Counted from the first letter of the stretch, positions 1 to 6,278 are shown. The stretch: DNA of 6,802 bases from Bacteroidota bacterium (GCA_030706265.1 JAUZOX010000143.1:1-6802), one strand, 5' to 3'. Translations and numbers: made by a program. The notes: a model not told the origin generated them from the sequence alone.

Positions 1-370
1 AATTCTTCTCTTGAAATATTGAATTTATCCATTGTTTTAATGATGTTTCGTAATTTGGAAGATTTCAGGTATTGCGTTTGTTCCTGGACGTACTCATAAC
101 AATATGGTTTCCCTTCAGTAAGCATTTTGTATATGATTACGATTATTTTCCTTGCGGTTGCCCCAATTGCTACTGTTCTTCCCTTGCGATAAGCGATCCG
201 CCTGAAGAAATCACCTAATTTGCTTTTACTGTTGCCAGTTGAGTTGGCCGCATCCCGAATGACTTTTGCCAATGGGTGTGTTTTTTTTCGGGTATGTGAA
301 GAAATTTCCTTGCCCCGGTAATCTTACGGTTGGGGGCAAAACCAAACCACGAAGCAAAATTTTTGGCTGA
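1..370 (-). pseudogene. IS110-family transposase, C-terminal fragment, frameshifted
   Basis: The minus strand reads SAKNFASWFGFAPNRKITG from about 370 down to 314. After a one-base frame change it continues as GKEISSHTRKKTHPLAKVI, DAANSTGNSKSKLGDFFRR and YRKGRTVAIGATARKIIVI, and runs off the left edge. This matches the C-terminal Transposase_20 half of IS110/IS1111 recombinases (family pattern: FASWLGL.P, SGGK, AANS, G.FYRR, RKG...A.A..A..K....IY.ML). The two frames join perfectly if the four-C run at 313-316 originally had five Cs, so a 1-nt deletion has broken the frame. The N-terminal DEDD/RuvC-like half is absent: homology stops at about 370, where a GGGGTCAG hairpin motif begins. The fragment is non-functional as it stands unless the parent gene lies elsewhere. 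Family assignment is firm; subgroup is not determined. Confidence 0.8.
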
Positions 371-389
371 CCCCATAGTCCCCTTTTCG
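367..389. repeat. GGGGTCAG/CTGACCCC hairpin-motif copy (degenerate)
   Basis: CTGACCCC at 367-374 is followed by AGTCCCCTTTTCG at 376-388. Both halves recur at 1022-1079, 1114-1139, 1156-1180 and 1518-1593 (compare CAGTCCCCTTTTTAAC at 1065-1080). This copy lies at the point where the IS110 transposase homology ends. It is degenerate, and assignment to the same family is by eye. Confidence 0.45.
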
Positions 390-453
390 CTTTTAAGAAA
401 TTAAATTTTCCCCGAATGCAAAATAGAACAAACTTTTAAAATTATTCATAGCA

Positions 454-738
454 CTAGCACCCCTCACGTTGTTTCTGTACAATTTGCTTGAGTTTCAAAG
501 AGAATTTTTGATATTCAATTATTTTGCTCTTATGAATATACCCAATGTTTTTTCCACCAAATTTTTTATAAACAGGCCACCAATCGGAAGCGTTTGTAGG
601 AGTAAAATAAAAAATTAATGGAGAGCTGTCAATATTAGTTAATTATTTTAAGAGCTTGTATCAAGTCTTTATGACATATTGGAAAGTTTGTCCATTACTA
701 TTATTATATAATACTCCCCAAAATTCAGACCACTGGTT
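454..738 (-). pseudogene. Degenerate coding remnant, unidentified
   Basis: On the minus strand one frame from about 738 to 454 reads like a protein C-terminus, with two internal stops. It begins NQWSEFWGVLYNNSNGQTFQ, passes a TGA and a TAA, then continues through SDWWPVYKKFGGKNIGYIHK and KIIEYQKFSLKLKQIVQKQR to a final TAG at 454-456. The last 57 residues are open, rich in aromatic and charged residues, and have plausible codon use, but no start codon precedes them. I do not recognise the family. It could be the tail of an accessory gene decayed by nonsense mutations; equally, the region before the second stop could be chance. No function is offered. Confidence 0.3.
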
Positions 739-774
739 AAGTTAAAAAAATGGATTAATTTTATCAGTGAAATC

Positions 775-1020
775 ATGAAACAGAGTAGAAGAAAATTTTC
801 GGGAGCATTTAAAGCCCAAGTAGCCATTGCGGCATTGAAAGAACGTGAGAGTCTGTCGGATTTAGCCAAGCGGTTCGATGTACAACCGATGTTAATAACC
901 ATGTGGAAGAAGGAATTTCTGGAGCGCTCGTCAGAGATATTTGAGACCCGAGCCCCGGAACAGGAGTTCCAGGCTGAAAAGGATCGCCTTTATTCAAAAA
1001 TCGGTCAACTGGAAATGGAG
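775..1020 (+). pseudogene. IS3-family transposase OrfA, 3'-truncated
   Basis: From ATG at 775 the product begins MKQSRRKFSGAFKAQVAIAA and continues through a helix-turn-helix (about residues 14-48, LSDLAKRFDVQPMLITMWKK) to DRLYSKIGQLEME near residue 82. This is the classic OrfA (HTH_Tnp_1) organisation: a DNA-binding domain followed by the start of a leucine-zipper-like coiled coil. In intact relatives LYxKIGQLE.E is followed by a DFLKKKL-type stretch and then the overlapping orfB carrying the DDE integrase domain. Here homology ends at about 1020, where hairpin repeat sequence begins. The last codons (EKWGQPPF, stop at 1045-1047) are encoded by the repeat. No orfB is present, so the element is dead. 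Start choice rests on the conserved MK.SRRKF N-terminus. Confidence 0.8.
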
Positions 1021-1021
1021 G

Positions 1022-1045
1022 AAAAATGGGGTCAGCCCCCTTTTT
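1022..1045. repeat. 24-nt hairpin repeat, best copy
   Basis: AAAAA-T-GGGG-TCAG-CCCC-C-TTTTT forms a near-perfect hairpin: a 5-bp A/T stem, one T x C mismatch, a 4-bp G/C stem and a TCAG loop. It lies at the 3' breakpoint of the IS3 orfA fragment and is repeated 32 bp downstream at 1054-1076. Short imperfect palindromes of this kind resemble REP sequences mobilised by REP-associated tyrosine transposases. No such transposase gene is in the window, so that link is inference. Confidence 0.7.
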
Positions 1046-1053
1046 AATTTAGG

Positions 1054-1076
1054 AAAATGGAGTCAGTCCCCTTTTT
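1054..1076. repeat. 24-nt hairpin repeat, second copy
   Basis: AAAATGGAGTCAGTCCCC followed by TTTTT differs from the copy at 1022-1045 at about three positions. It overlaps the left end of the 72-bp repeat (1068-1139), so the 72-bp unit appears to be bounded by this motif on the left and by AAATGGGGATTGACC on the right. Confidence 0.65.
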
Positions 1077-1139
1077 AACTTTAACATATTTATATTCAAT
1101 TGCTTTTATCGCTAAATGGGGATTGACCTTAATTATTTC
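1068..1139. repeat. 72-bp repeat, copy A
   Basis: Bases 1068-1139 align without gaps to 1522-1593 (constant offset of 454), with about ten mismatches counted by eye. The unit begins with a CCCCTTTTTAA arm, has an AT-rich core containing TTTATATTCAATT, and ends with TAAATGGG..TGACC..AA.TATTTC. The outer arms (GTCAGTCCCCTTTTTA and TAAATGGGGATTGAC) are roughly inverted, like a miniature inverted-repeat element. It has no coding potential. Confidence 0.75.
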
Positions 1140-1155
1140 ACACGCTTCTAATTCG

Positions 1156-1180
1156 AAATGGGTCCTGACCCCATTATTTC
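1156..1180. repeat. Right-arm hairpin copy, solo
   Basis: AAATGGGTCCTGACCCCATT followed by ATTTC matches the right-hand ends of the two 72-bp repeats (1114-1139 and 1568-1593). It contains its own hairpin: ATGGG at 1158-1162 pairs with CCCAT at 1170-1174 across a 7-nt loop. The group II intron remnant begins directly after it. Confidence 0.65.
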
Positions 1181-1521
1181 CCGGAGACGGCGTGAACTAA
1201 ATGGAGGCTTTAGTATGGAACATAGGAAGCAGTCGTTTTGATGTTAAGGGAGAAATTCAAGCAGCGAACCTGCAAGAATTAAATACCGATGCAAAGCACT
1301 GTGGCGGACTGATTGGTAGTAGTGTAGAAGTACTTGTAATGAGAATGGAGCAAAGCGATCAGATTATCCAGCCTAATAATTTTAATCAACCATTGTAAAA
1401 TGGGAGGAATTAAATACAATAGGTAAAGTCATTGCGACGGGATAATAAGAGCCGTATGAAGCGAGAGTTTCACGTACGTTTCTGTGAGGGGCTAGGGCTG
1501 AAATGCCCTGGTCTACTCGAC
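1181..1521 (+). ncRNA. Group II intron remnant, ORF-less and 5'-truncated
   Basis: Domain V is unmistakable at 1449-1482: 34 nt, starting GAGCCGTATG, with a GAGA tetraloop capping GAAGC/GTTTC and a 3' strand CGTACGTTTC. Domain VI follows (1485-1521), with GGGC/GCCC closing a TGAAAT loop, a candidate branch-point A at 1515 (seven bases from the end) and a 3' terminus CTACTCGAC that obeys the AY rule. Upstream, 1181-1344 reads like domain I-III sequence, including a GTAGTAG...TTGTAATG stretch that I take to be domain III. The 5' consensus GTGYG and most of domain I are missing, and the reverse transcriptase/maturase expected in domain IV is deleted, leaving a short stub. In the lower stem of domain V, C1452 faces T1479 where a G is expected. 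This damages the pairing of the catalytic AGC triad, so self-splicing is unlikely. The remnant sits exactly between two repeat copies. Confidence 0.82.
1345..1398 (+). pseudogene. Intron-encoded protein, N-terminal stub in domain IV
   Basis: ATG at 1345 opens a reading frame MEQSDQIIQPNNFNQPL ending at TAA 1396-1398, just where the intron's reverse transcriptase should begin; more stops follow. From memory of related introns, maturase ORFs can start with a short polar leader like this before the RT domain. Only the leader survives here, and the sequence then resumes with domain IV/V junction sequence (about 1399-1448). It could also simply be non-coding intron sequence. Confidence 0.35.
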
Positions 1522-1593
1522 CCCCTTTTTAAATTTAACATGTTTATATTCAATTACTTTTATTGGTAAATGGGAACTGACCCCAAATATTTC
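1522..1593. repeat. 72-bp repeat, copy B
   Basis: This is the second ungapped copy of the 72-bp unit at 1068-1139. It starts at the first base after the intron's 3' end and finishes one base before the RadC fragment. Its right end AAATGGGAACTGACCCCAAA is the better-preserved arm. The close fit on both sides suggests it marks two rearrangement joints. Confidence 0.75.
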
Positions 1594-1821
1594 CATGTTG
1601 ATTCGAGAATCATTTTCGGAGTAGGATTAAAGATGTGTTTTACAGGAATGATCTTGTTTCATAATCACCCTTCAGGAACACTCACCCCTTCACAGAGTGA
1701 TTTTGAACTTACGAAAAAGTTCCAGGAGGGTGGAAAAATCTTAAACATAAATGTTCTGGATCATATCATCATCACACCGGATTAAGAGTATTACAGTTTT
1801 GCGGATAACGGGATCATATAA
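1594..1821 (+). pseudogene. radC: RadC/JAB-domain protein, C-terminal half, nonsense mutation
   Basis: From 1597 the frame reads VDSRIIFGVGLKMCFTGMIL, FHNHPSGTLTPSQSD, KKFQEGGKILNINVLDHIII and TPD, then TAA at 1783-1785, and continues in the same frame as EYYSFADNGII to a natural-looking terminal TAA at 1819-1821. This is the RadC (JAB/MPN, formerly DUF2466) fold: HNHPSG and the downstream Ser and Asp form the JAMM-type zinc site, and LDH.IIT....YSFA.. is the conserved C-terminus. The premature stop stands where intact members have a Gly-like residue after TPD. The N-terminal part, including the JAMM glutamate, is missing because homology begins only at the edge of repeat copy B. The ATG at 1570 lies inside the repeat and is an accidental fusion. 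RadC-like proteins of this size are common on Bacteroidota mobile elements; their biochemical role is unsettled. Confidence 0.8.
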
Positions 1822-1826
1822 GGGAA

Positions 1827-1850
1827 AAGGGGGATGTAAAAATCTCCCTT
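1827..1850. terminator. Terminator-like hairpin after the RadC remnant
   Basis: AAGGGGGAT (1827-1835) pairs with ATCTCCCTT (1842-1850) as nine base pairs, including one G-T wobble, around a GTAAAA loop. It lies 5 bp past the natural radC stop, where a terminator would be expected. The 3' side has CTCTTACC rather than a strong T-run, so intrinsic termination is uncertain. Confidence 0.4.
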
Positions 1851-2186
1851 CTCTTACCTATATAGGCGTTGTCTAAAAATAAATGTGTCATTCATCCAAA
1901 TAAAAAGAGGGTTCATACAATAAGTCTGAGATGCATTTGAACTTTCCGATTATTTGTAGGAACTTAGCGCAGTGTTTATATTTAGTCATGCTTATTAGTA
2001 TCAAATGGAAAATTAAAAAAACAAACAGGACTAGCAGTTTCTATTCCATAGGAACAAGTAGTCGTTCCAAGGTTGTTTTATCAAGCGAACGATTTACACC
2101 TATAGATTAAAAGCATATCTAATTAATCAAATATCTGAATTTTTATCATTATAAATCTATTTTTTACAAATTTTTAAACTCTAATA
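1851..2186. other. Intergenic, no supported gene
   Basis: I see no reading frame longer than a few codons with protein-like content on either strand, and no tRNA-like or recognised repeat sequence. The stretch becomes increasingly AT-rich towards the start of the secreted-protein gene. Its promoter presumably lies in 2100-2186, but I cannot point to a clean Bacteroidota -33/-7 (TTTG...TAnnTTTG) pair. Confidence 0.5.
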
Positions 2187-3458
2187 ATGAAAAAATATTT
2201 ATTTACTTTATTTTTCTTACTTTCTATTAGTTTTGCCTTTTCTCAAACAAATTATTCAGCCGGGTACAAAAAGGGATTCGAAGCTGGATATTGTTATAAC
2301 GTTTATGGCTGTATTCCTCCATATCCTCCAGTAACACCTTATCTTAGAGTTGGAGAAAGTAGTTCTAGTTTTCTCGATGGTTATAATAGAGGAATGGTCG
2401 ATGGATTAAATAAACAAAAACTGGGAGAAATACAGAATAATATTTCGAGATTTGATAATAAGATTAATTATCGCGAACAAGTTCCAATTATAATACCTGA
2501 ATATAAGTCATTTACACCAGATTTTGAATCTTTATCAAAAGCCTTTTCAGCAGCTAATGTACAATATAATAATCAGAGACCAAATGAGGAACAACAAACA
2601 GATGACGAATTGAATAAAGCATTCACAAAATCTATAAATGATTTAACAAATGTTGATTCATTAAATTTAAGGCATTCCAACTCCCAAATATTAAGAAATT
2701 CATATTTAAGTATGGAATTTTATCCAAATAATTTGCCCGATGGAATTTATAAAGTTAAAAGATCAGAAAGCAATGTAATAACCGAAGATCCTAACTTATT
2801 ATGTGGGAGCTCAAAATTTACGAATGGGCAATTAAATCATATTGAAGAAGTTTACGCATGGGTAAAAGATAATCGAATCATAACAATTGCAGACAACTTG
2901 GACATAAAAAAATCTAAGCTTTTTTTACCATCCTTAATAATTAATCCAAACCTCAAAAACGACATGATTAGCAAGCCGTATAGTTATCTCAATGTAATAA
3001 TAAATTCTCCAAAAATTGATAAATGTGTTGTTCAGTTACAAGAACAATATTGGGTTTTAGTTAATGGGGAAGTAAAGCAGTTGATGGAAACAATTAAAGG
3101 CATGGAAGATGTTTTACCAACAAGTACACGTACATATTTTTTTATTGATTATTTAGGAAAGTACAATTTTACCCAAAAAAGTATTCAAATTCAGGAAACA
3201 CAAAAGAATCTAGCAAAAACAAATTTCAAGAATGAAGGATATTATTATGCCAAAGCCACAAATGGTACGGATTTTTTTGATGTCAGGAAAGTATTCATTA
3301 CTAATAACAAAGTAATAAAATATTTTATTGCAGACGGCACAGAATTTATAGTTCAATCAGGGGGGGTGATCACTGGTAATACTACAAAAATTTCTATTTT
3401 AAAAAAGGGTAATAATAATCAGGAAAAACTAATGGAATATACGTTGTACTTTTATTAA
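2187..3458 (+). CDS. Secreted hypothetical protein, 423 aa, internal repeat
   Basis: I do not recognise this family. Residues 1-20 are a clear Sec signal peptide: two lysines, a Leu/Phe-rich core and a cleavage-like AFSQ; no lipobox cysteine is seen. Residues 22-73 carry two spaced Gly/aromatic motifs, YKKGFEAGYCY and YNRGMVDGL, separated by a proline-rich loop (PPYPPVTPY). About 80-170 is polar and probably flexible or helical. Two beta-rich segments then share a pattern: DGIYKVK (185-191) leading to VYAWVKDNRIITIAD (222-236), and EGYYYAK (350-356) leading to VFITNNKVIKYFIAD (369-383). Only four cysteines are present after the signal. The start is fixed by the signal peptide and by an in-frame TAA at 2175-2177; no Shine-Dalgarno is visible, as is usual in Bacteroidota. 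It is a single gene, more AT-rich than the IS21 next to it. A periplasmic or outer-surface location is inferred; function is unknown. Confidence 0.85.
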   Translation: MKKYLFTLFFLLSISFAFSQTNYSAGYKKGFEAGYCYNVYGCIPPYPPVTPYLRVGESSSSFLDGYNRGMVDGLNKQKLGEIQNNISRFDNKINYREQVPIIIPEYKSFTPDFESLSKAFSAANVQYNNQRPNEEQQTDDELNKAFTKSINDLTNVDSLNLRHSNSQILRNSYLSMEFYPNNLPDGIYKVKRSESNVITEDPNLLCGSSKFTNGQLNHIEEVYAWVKDNRIITIADNLDIKKSKLFLPSLIINPNLKNDMISKPYSYLNVIINSPKIDKCVVQLQEQYWVLVNGEVKQLMETIKGMEDVLPTSTRTYFFIDYLGKYNFTQKSIQIQETQKNLAKTNFKNEGYYYAKATNGTDFFDVRKVFITNNKVIKYFIADGTEFIVQSGGVITGNTTKISILKKGNNNQEKLMEYTLYFY

Positions 3459-3520
3459 TTTAAAAATAATATCTTCAGGTTTTAACAAGAAAATTAAATG
3501 CTTGAAACTTTTCAAAACCA

Positions 3521-3527
3521 AATTGGA
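3521..3527. repeat. Target-site duplication of the IS21 element, left copy
   Basis: AATTGGA immediately precedes the 5'-TG end of the element and is identical to 6487-6493 immediately after its CA-3' end. A duplication of 4-8 bp is typical of IS21-family insertions. Removing 3528-6493 restores the pre-insertion sequence CCAAATTGGAACAGG. Confidence 0.92.
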
Positions 3528-3605
3528 TGAATATTACGGTCAAACAGCGCCACCCAATACGCTACAAATAGCGCCACCTATTACGCTCCAAACAGCGCCA
3601 CTTAA
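3528..3605. repeat. IS21 left terminal inverted repeat with three 24-bp-phased sites
   Basis: The core GCGCCA occurs at 3547, 3571 and 3595, exactly 24 bp apart, each preceded by a TTACG/ATACG block and an AAA.AGC-type spacer. The whole region matches the reverse complement of 6409-6486 with one 1-bp gap and scattered mismatches. In IS21-family elements such multiple terminal repeats are the IstA binding sites. Confidence 0.88.
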
Positions 3606-3890
3606 AGAGAGTGGATTTGTGTACAATTATAAGCATTAATTTTCAGTTTTTTATTTTCTTAAAGAATTAGTTTTTAGCTCAGAATAAGGACAAAAACCTG
3701 CCAATATGTCTGTAATTATATTGGTTAAGGTCGTCTTTTTACCATAAAAAATACTACTTGAACAATCCGGACCATGTTGCCCCCCTGGAACTATGATTAA
3801 GTGTTGATTTTATACGATATCGCTCTTTAAGAATTTGAAGTAGCGTTGAATTTTTGTATGTAAAGCCATGCCATACAAACAAATACATTG
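3606..3890 (-). pseudogene. Degenerate duplicate of the istB 3' end plus linker
   Basis: This stretch is a diverged second copy of sequence found just inside the element. CAGTTTTTTATTTTCTTAAA (about 3644-3663) parallels the end of istB at about 3970-3989, and TTTAAGAATTTGAAGTAG (3825-3842) parallels TTCAAGAATTTGAAGTAG (4135-4152). Translated on the minus strand it gives TLLQILKERYRIKS, matching ALLQILEDRYGKKS in the intact IstB. The copies have drifted through substitutions and indels: the offset between them is 302, then 326, then 310 bp. It encodes nothing functional. It may come from a tandem duplication of the element's end or from recombination with a related IS21 copy. Confidence 0.7.
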
Positions 3891-3903
3891 CAAACAGCGC
3901 CAC
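3891..3903. repeat. Internal copy of the IS21 terminal-repeat core
   Basis: CAAACAGCGCCAC is identical to 3589-3601, the innermost site of the left terminal repeat, but lies 302 bp further inside, just beyond the istB stop. It marks the inner edge of the duplicated end. A further solo site exists near the other end at 6332-6354. Confidence 0.75.
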
Positions 3904-3964
3904 ATTAAGAGATGTATTCGGAAAATAAGAATGCACAACATTTGGCAACAACGATACACAGTTA

Positions 3965-4696
3965 TCAATCAGTTTTTTTCTTTCTTAAAGAATCACCTTT
4001 AAGATCAAAACGATGAGCATTACCGGCTAACCTATCCATTATCGCATCGGCAATGGTAGATTCCCCGATATACTGGTGCCATTTATCAACCGGTAGCTGA
4101 GAAGAGATAAGAATTGATTTTTTGCCATACCGATCTTCAAGAATTTGAAGTAGTGCAAGTCTTGCAATTTTGTCCATTGGATGCAGACCAAAGTCGTCCA
4201 GGATGAGTAGATGTGTCTTTTCAATTTGATTAAGCATTTTGATGTAAGTTCCATCCAGTTTGGAGAGTGATATCCTTTCCAGAAAACGGGTCATGCCAAG
4301 GTAGAGTGTTCTGTAACCAAACGAGCATGCCTGCCTACCGATGGCACAGGCGAGATAGCTTTTTCCACATCCGGTAGAACCGGTGATTAAGACATTTTCA
4401 CTTCGGTCAATAAATCCGCAGTCTGCAATAGATTGTAAGCTTTCCTTAGAAAGGTTCCTGGCCGTGTTACAATAGACCTGTTCCAGAACGGCATTGTAAC
4501 GCAGTTTACTTTGCTTTAGATAAACCTGTGTCTTCAGGTTTACCCTGTGCAGCGTCTCCGCCTCGGCGAGGCGGGCAATAAAGGGGTGGATGGAAGGTTG
4601 CTCCTGCACAGGGAGTGAGATCACTACATGGTAGGCATCAGCCATTCCTTGTAGTTTTAATTGTCCGAGTTGATCCAATGTGTTTTGATGGTTCAT
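3965..4696 (-). CDS. istB: IS21 helper ATPase IstB
   Basis: IstB is the AAA+ ATPase partner of IS21 transposases. It binds target DNA non-specifically, assembles as an ATP-dependent oligomer and presents bent DNA to IstA. The 243-residue product is close to the family's usual length of about 250. Residues 1-95 are the helical N-terminal IstB domain (TLDQLGQLKLQGMADAY; TARNLSKESLQSIADCGFID). Walker A is GSTGCGKS at 106-113, Walker B is LLILDD at 163-168, a sensor-1-like SSQ is at 198-200 and an arginine-finger candidate is in AIMDRL (R222). It closes with a basic KGDSLRKKK tail. The frame is intact. It starts 21 bp after istA ends, so the two are probably co-transcribed; no good Shine-Dalgarno is seen. 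A diverged remnant of its own 3' end lies 75-320 bp downstream. Confidence 0.95.
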   Translation of the reverse strand: MNHQNTLDQLGQLKLQGMADAYHVVISLPVQEQPSIHPFIARLAEAETLHRVNLKTQVYLKQSKLRYNAVLEQVYCNTARNLSKESLQSIADCGFIDRSENVLITGSTGCGKSYLACAIGRQACSFGYRTLYLGMTRFLERISLSKLDGTYIKMLNQIEKTHLLILDDFGLHPMDKIARLALLQILEDRYGKKSILISSQLPVDKWHQYIGESTIADAIMDRLAGNAHRFDLKGDSLRKKKTD

Positions 4697-4717
4697 GTTG
4701 TTTTTGGTTTTAGGTGA

Positions 4718-6278
4718 TTAATAATAGGCTTCCGGTCCACGAATGTTTTCGTGATCCGGTAGATTTGTTGAATTAAAAAGGTCGTCATCAGATTGTTTAT
4801 CAAGTCCCTTTTCAAGAATATTAGCGATCATCTTGTAGCCGACACGGGAGGCCGGAATGGCCCTTTTACAGGCATTTTCAAAACGTTCTTTACCATACAG
4901 TCTTGTCAGGCGAAGAAGGCCAATACAAGACCGGTATGCCTGTTCAATGAAATCTCTGGACTCCAATATCCGATGGGTAATCTCAAATGCATTGGGTCCT
5001 GTTTCTTTGGCCTTGCGCAGATAATAGTCGGAGTCCCATCCTTTGACTTCATTGTGAAATTGATGGTTCTTGGGCATGTGTTCATCTAAAGTGGTATAAC
5101 CATGCTTTTTGAAACTGCGTATGTGAATAGCAATCCGATCCATTCCCAGATAAAACTTCTACCACATCCTGGTCGTACACCAGTTTTGTTTGTTTGCCGA
5201 TGTATTGGAAAGGAACACTGTAATGATGATAATCTTCTCCAAGAGTGACATGATAGTTCATTTGAACCTTGGCACTGGCGGTATACTTGATAACAAAAGG
5301 TTCCTTTGGAAGTCCCTTCAGCAAAGAAAACTCATCCTGCATGAAACGATCATAACGGCTGTAAGACCGTTTCTTGAAGGGGGTGCGGTTGTGTTTATCA
5401 AGACAAACCAAGATCCTTTGATTAAGCTCTTTTAAGCTGAGAATGGTCTCATCCCGCAAAGGGGCATAGATGCGGGTATAAGAAACATTCACCATGTTTT
5501 CTACCGTGGGTTTATCTTTGGGTTTGGCTACCCTGGCTGCAGACAGGGTCGTATTGTAGTACCTGGACCACTGCTCGCAGAGCAAATTAAAAGTAGGTTC
5601 ATAATTGTTTGTCTTTTGCACAAATTGCTTCATGTTATCGCTTAATGCGTTTTTAGGCACTCCGCCAAAATAACTCATGCAACGACCCAGTGCAGTAAAA
5701 AGATGCTCCTGGGATGTGCTCTTGAGCGCCTCCACGTAAGTGTAGCCGGAATACGGGAGCACACAAACAAGAACCGGGCAGCTGATCATTTCTCCGGTAG
5801 AGGTATCCAGATAACTCAGTTCTTTACCAGCAAAATCAATCTGAACACGGTCTCCTGCCTGATGCTCAAAGTGCATCGTGGCACCATTTAGTCGTTCGTG
5901 ATCCTTGACATGGACACAAAATTGTACGTATTCATATCCATCAGGAACCTGCTCATGGTACTCTTCCCACAAAGTTTGTTTAGTGACCCCGGTTCGTTTT
6001 AACTCTTTCTGGTAATAGTCAAACCGGCTGCTCAGGTACTCGTATCTGGAATCTGGTTTTGACGCAGTATTGCCGTTATAAAACAACTTTGAAAGTTCAG
6101 CATCCGGAAGCCGGGATAGCTCGATCAGTGATTGAGTTGGAGGCAGCCTGCTAACATAAGCATCGACTGTATGACGGCTACATTGCATCACACGCGATAT
6201 CTCACGCTTGGATCTTCCTTCTTCTAATAATTGTAAAATGCGTCGAATTTGTAACATCGTAATTGGTTTATTGGACAT
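4718..6278 (-). pseudogene. istA: IS21 transposase IstA, one +1 frameshift
   Basis: IstA is the DDE-type recombinase that cuts and joins IS21 ends. The first frame (6278 to 5082, 398 aa) carries an N-terminal helix-turn-helix (about residues 8-44, LLEEGRSKREISRVMQCSRH) and the catalytic triad D148 (VQIDFAG), D214 (ALSDN) and E260 (PTVEN). The C-terminal part continues in another frame from about 5150 to 4718: MDRIAIHIRSFKKHGYTT, DEHMPKNH, YRSCIGLLRL, ILEKGLD. These are standard IstA C-terminal motifs. The frames join as ...VVEVYLGMDRIAIH if one T is removed from the TTTT run at about 5152-5155 (AAAA on the plus strand), giving some 519 residues, the normal length. The catalytic core is therefore intact but the C-terminal domain is detached. 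A sequencing error cannot be excluded. The start ATG at 6276-6278 is supported by the HTH position. Confidence 0.88.

Noticed and set aside
669..997. Minus-strand open frames over the IS3 orfA fragment
   Set aside because: They are antisense to a recognised OrfA and have no protein-like motifs.
1201..1398. A 65-codon open frame starting at 1201
   Set aside because: It lies across group II intron domain I-IV sequence and is better explained as structured RNA; only the 1345 stub has any coding rationale.
1862..1885. GGCGTTGTCTAAAAA resembling some IS ends
   Set aside because: No inverted partner, transposase or target duplication was found for it.
2044..2068. Small inverted repeats (TTCCATAGGAA; GGAAC...GTTCC)
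   Set aside because: Stems of 4-5 bp in AT-rich intergenic DNA are expected by chance and no gene arrangement gives them a role.
3541..3605. Regularly spaced short repeats resembling a CRISPR array
   Set aside because: The 24-bp period, the mirror copy at the other end and the flanking target duplication identify them as IS21 terminal sites; there are no spacers or cas genes.
4718..5143. Separate 141-aa gene downstream of istA
   Set aside because: Its content (IRSFKKHGYTT, YRSCIGLLRL) is the IstA C-terminus, so it is the frameshifted tail and not an independent gene.
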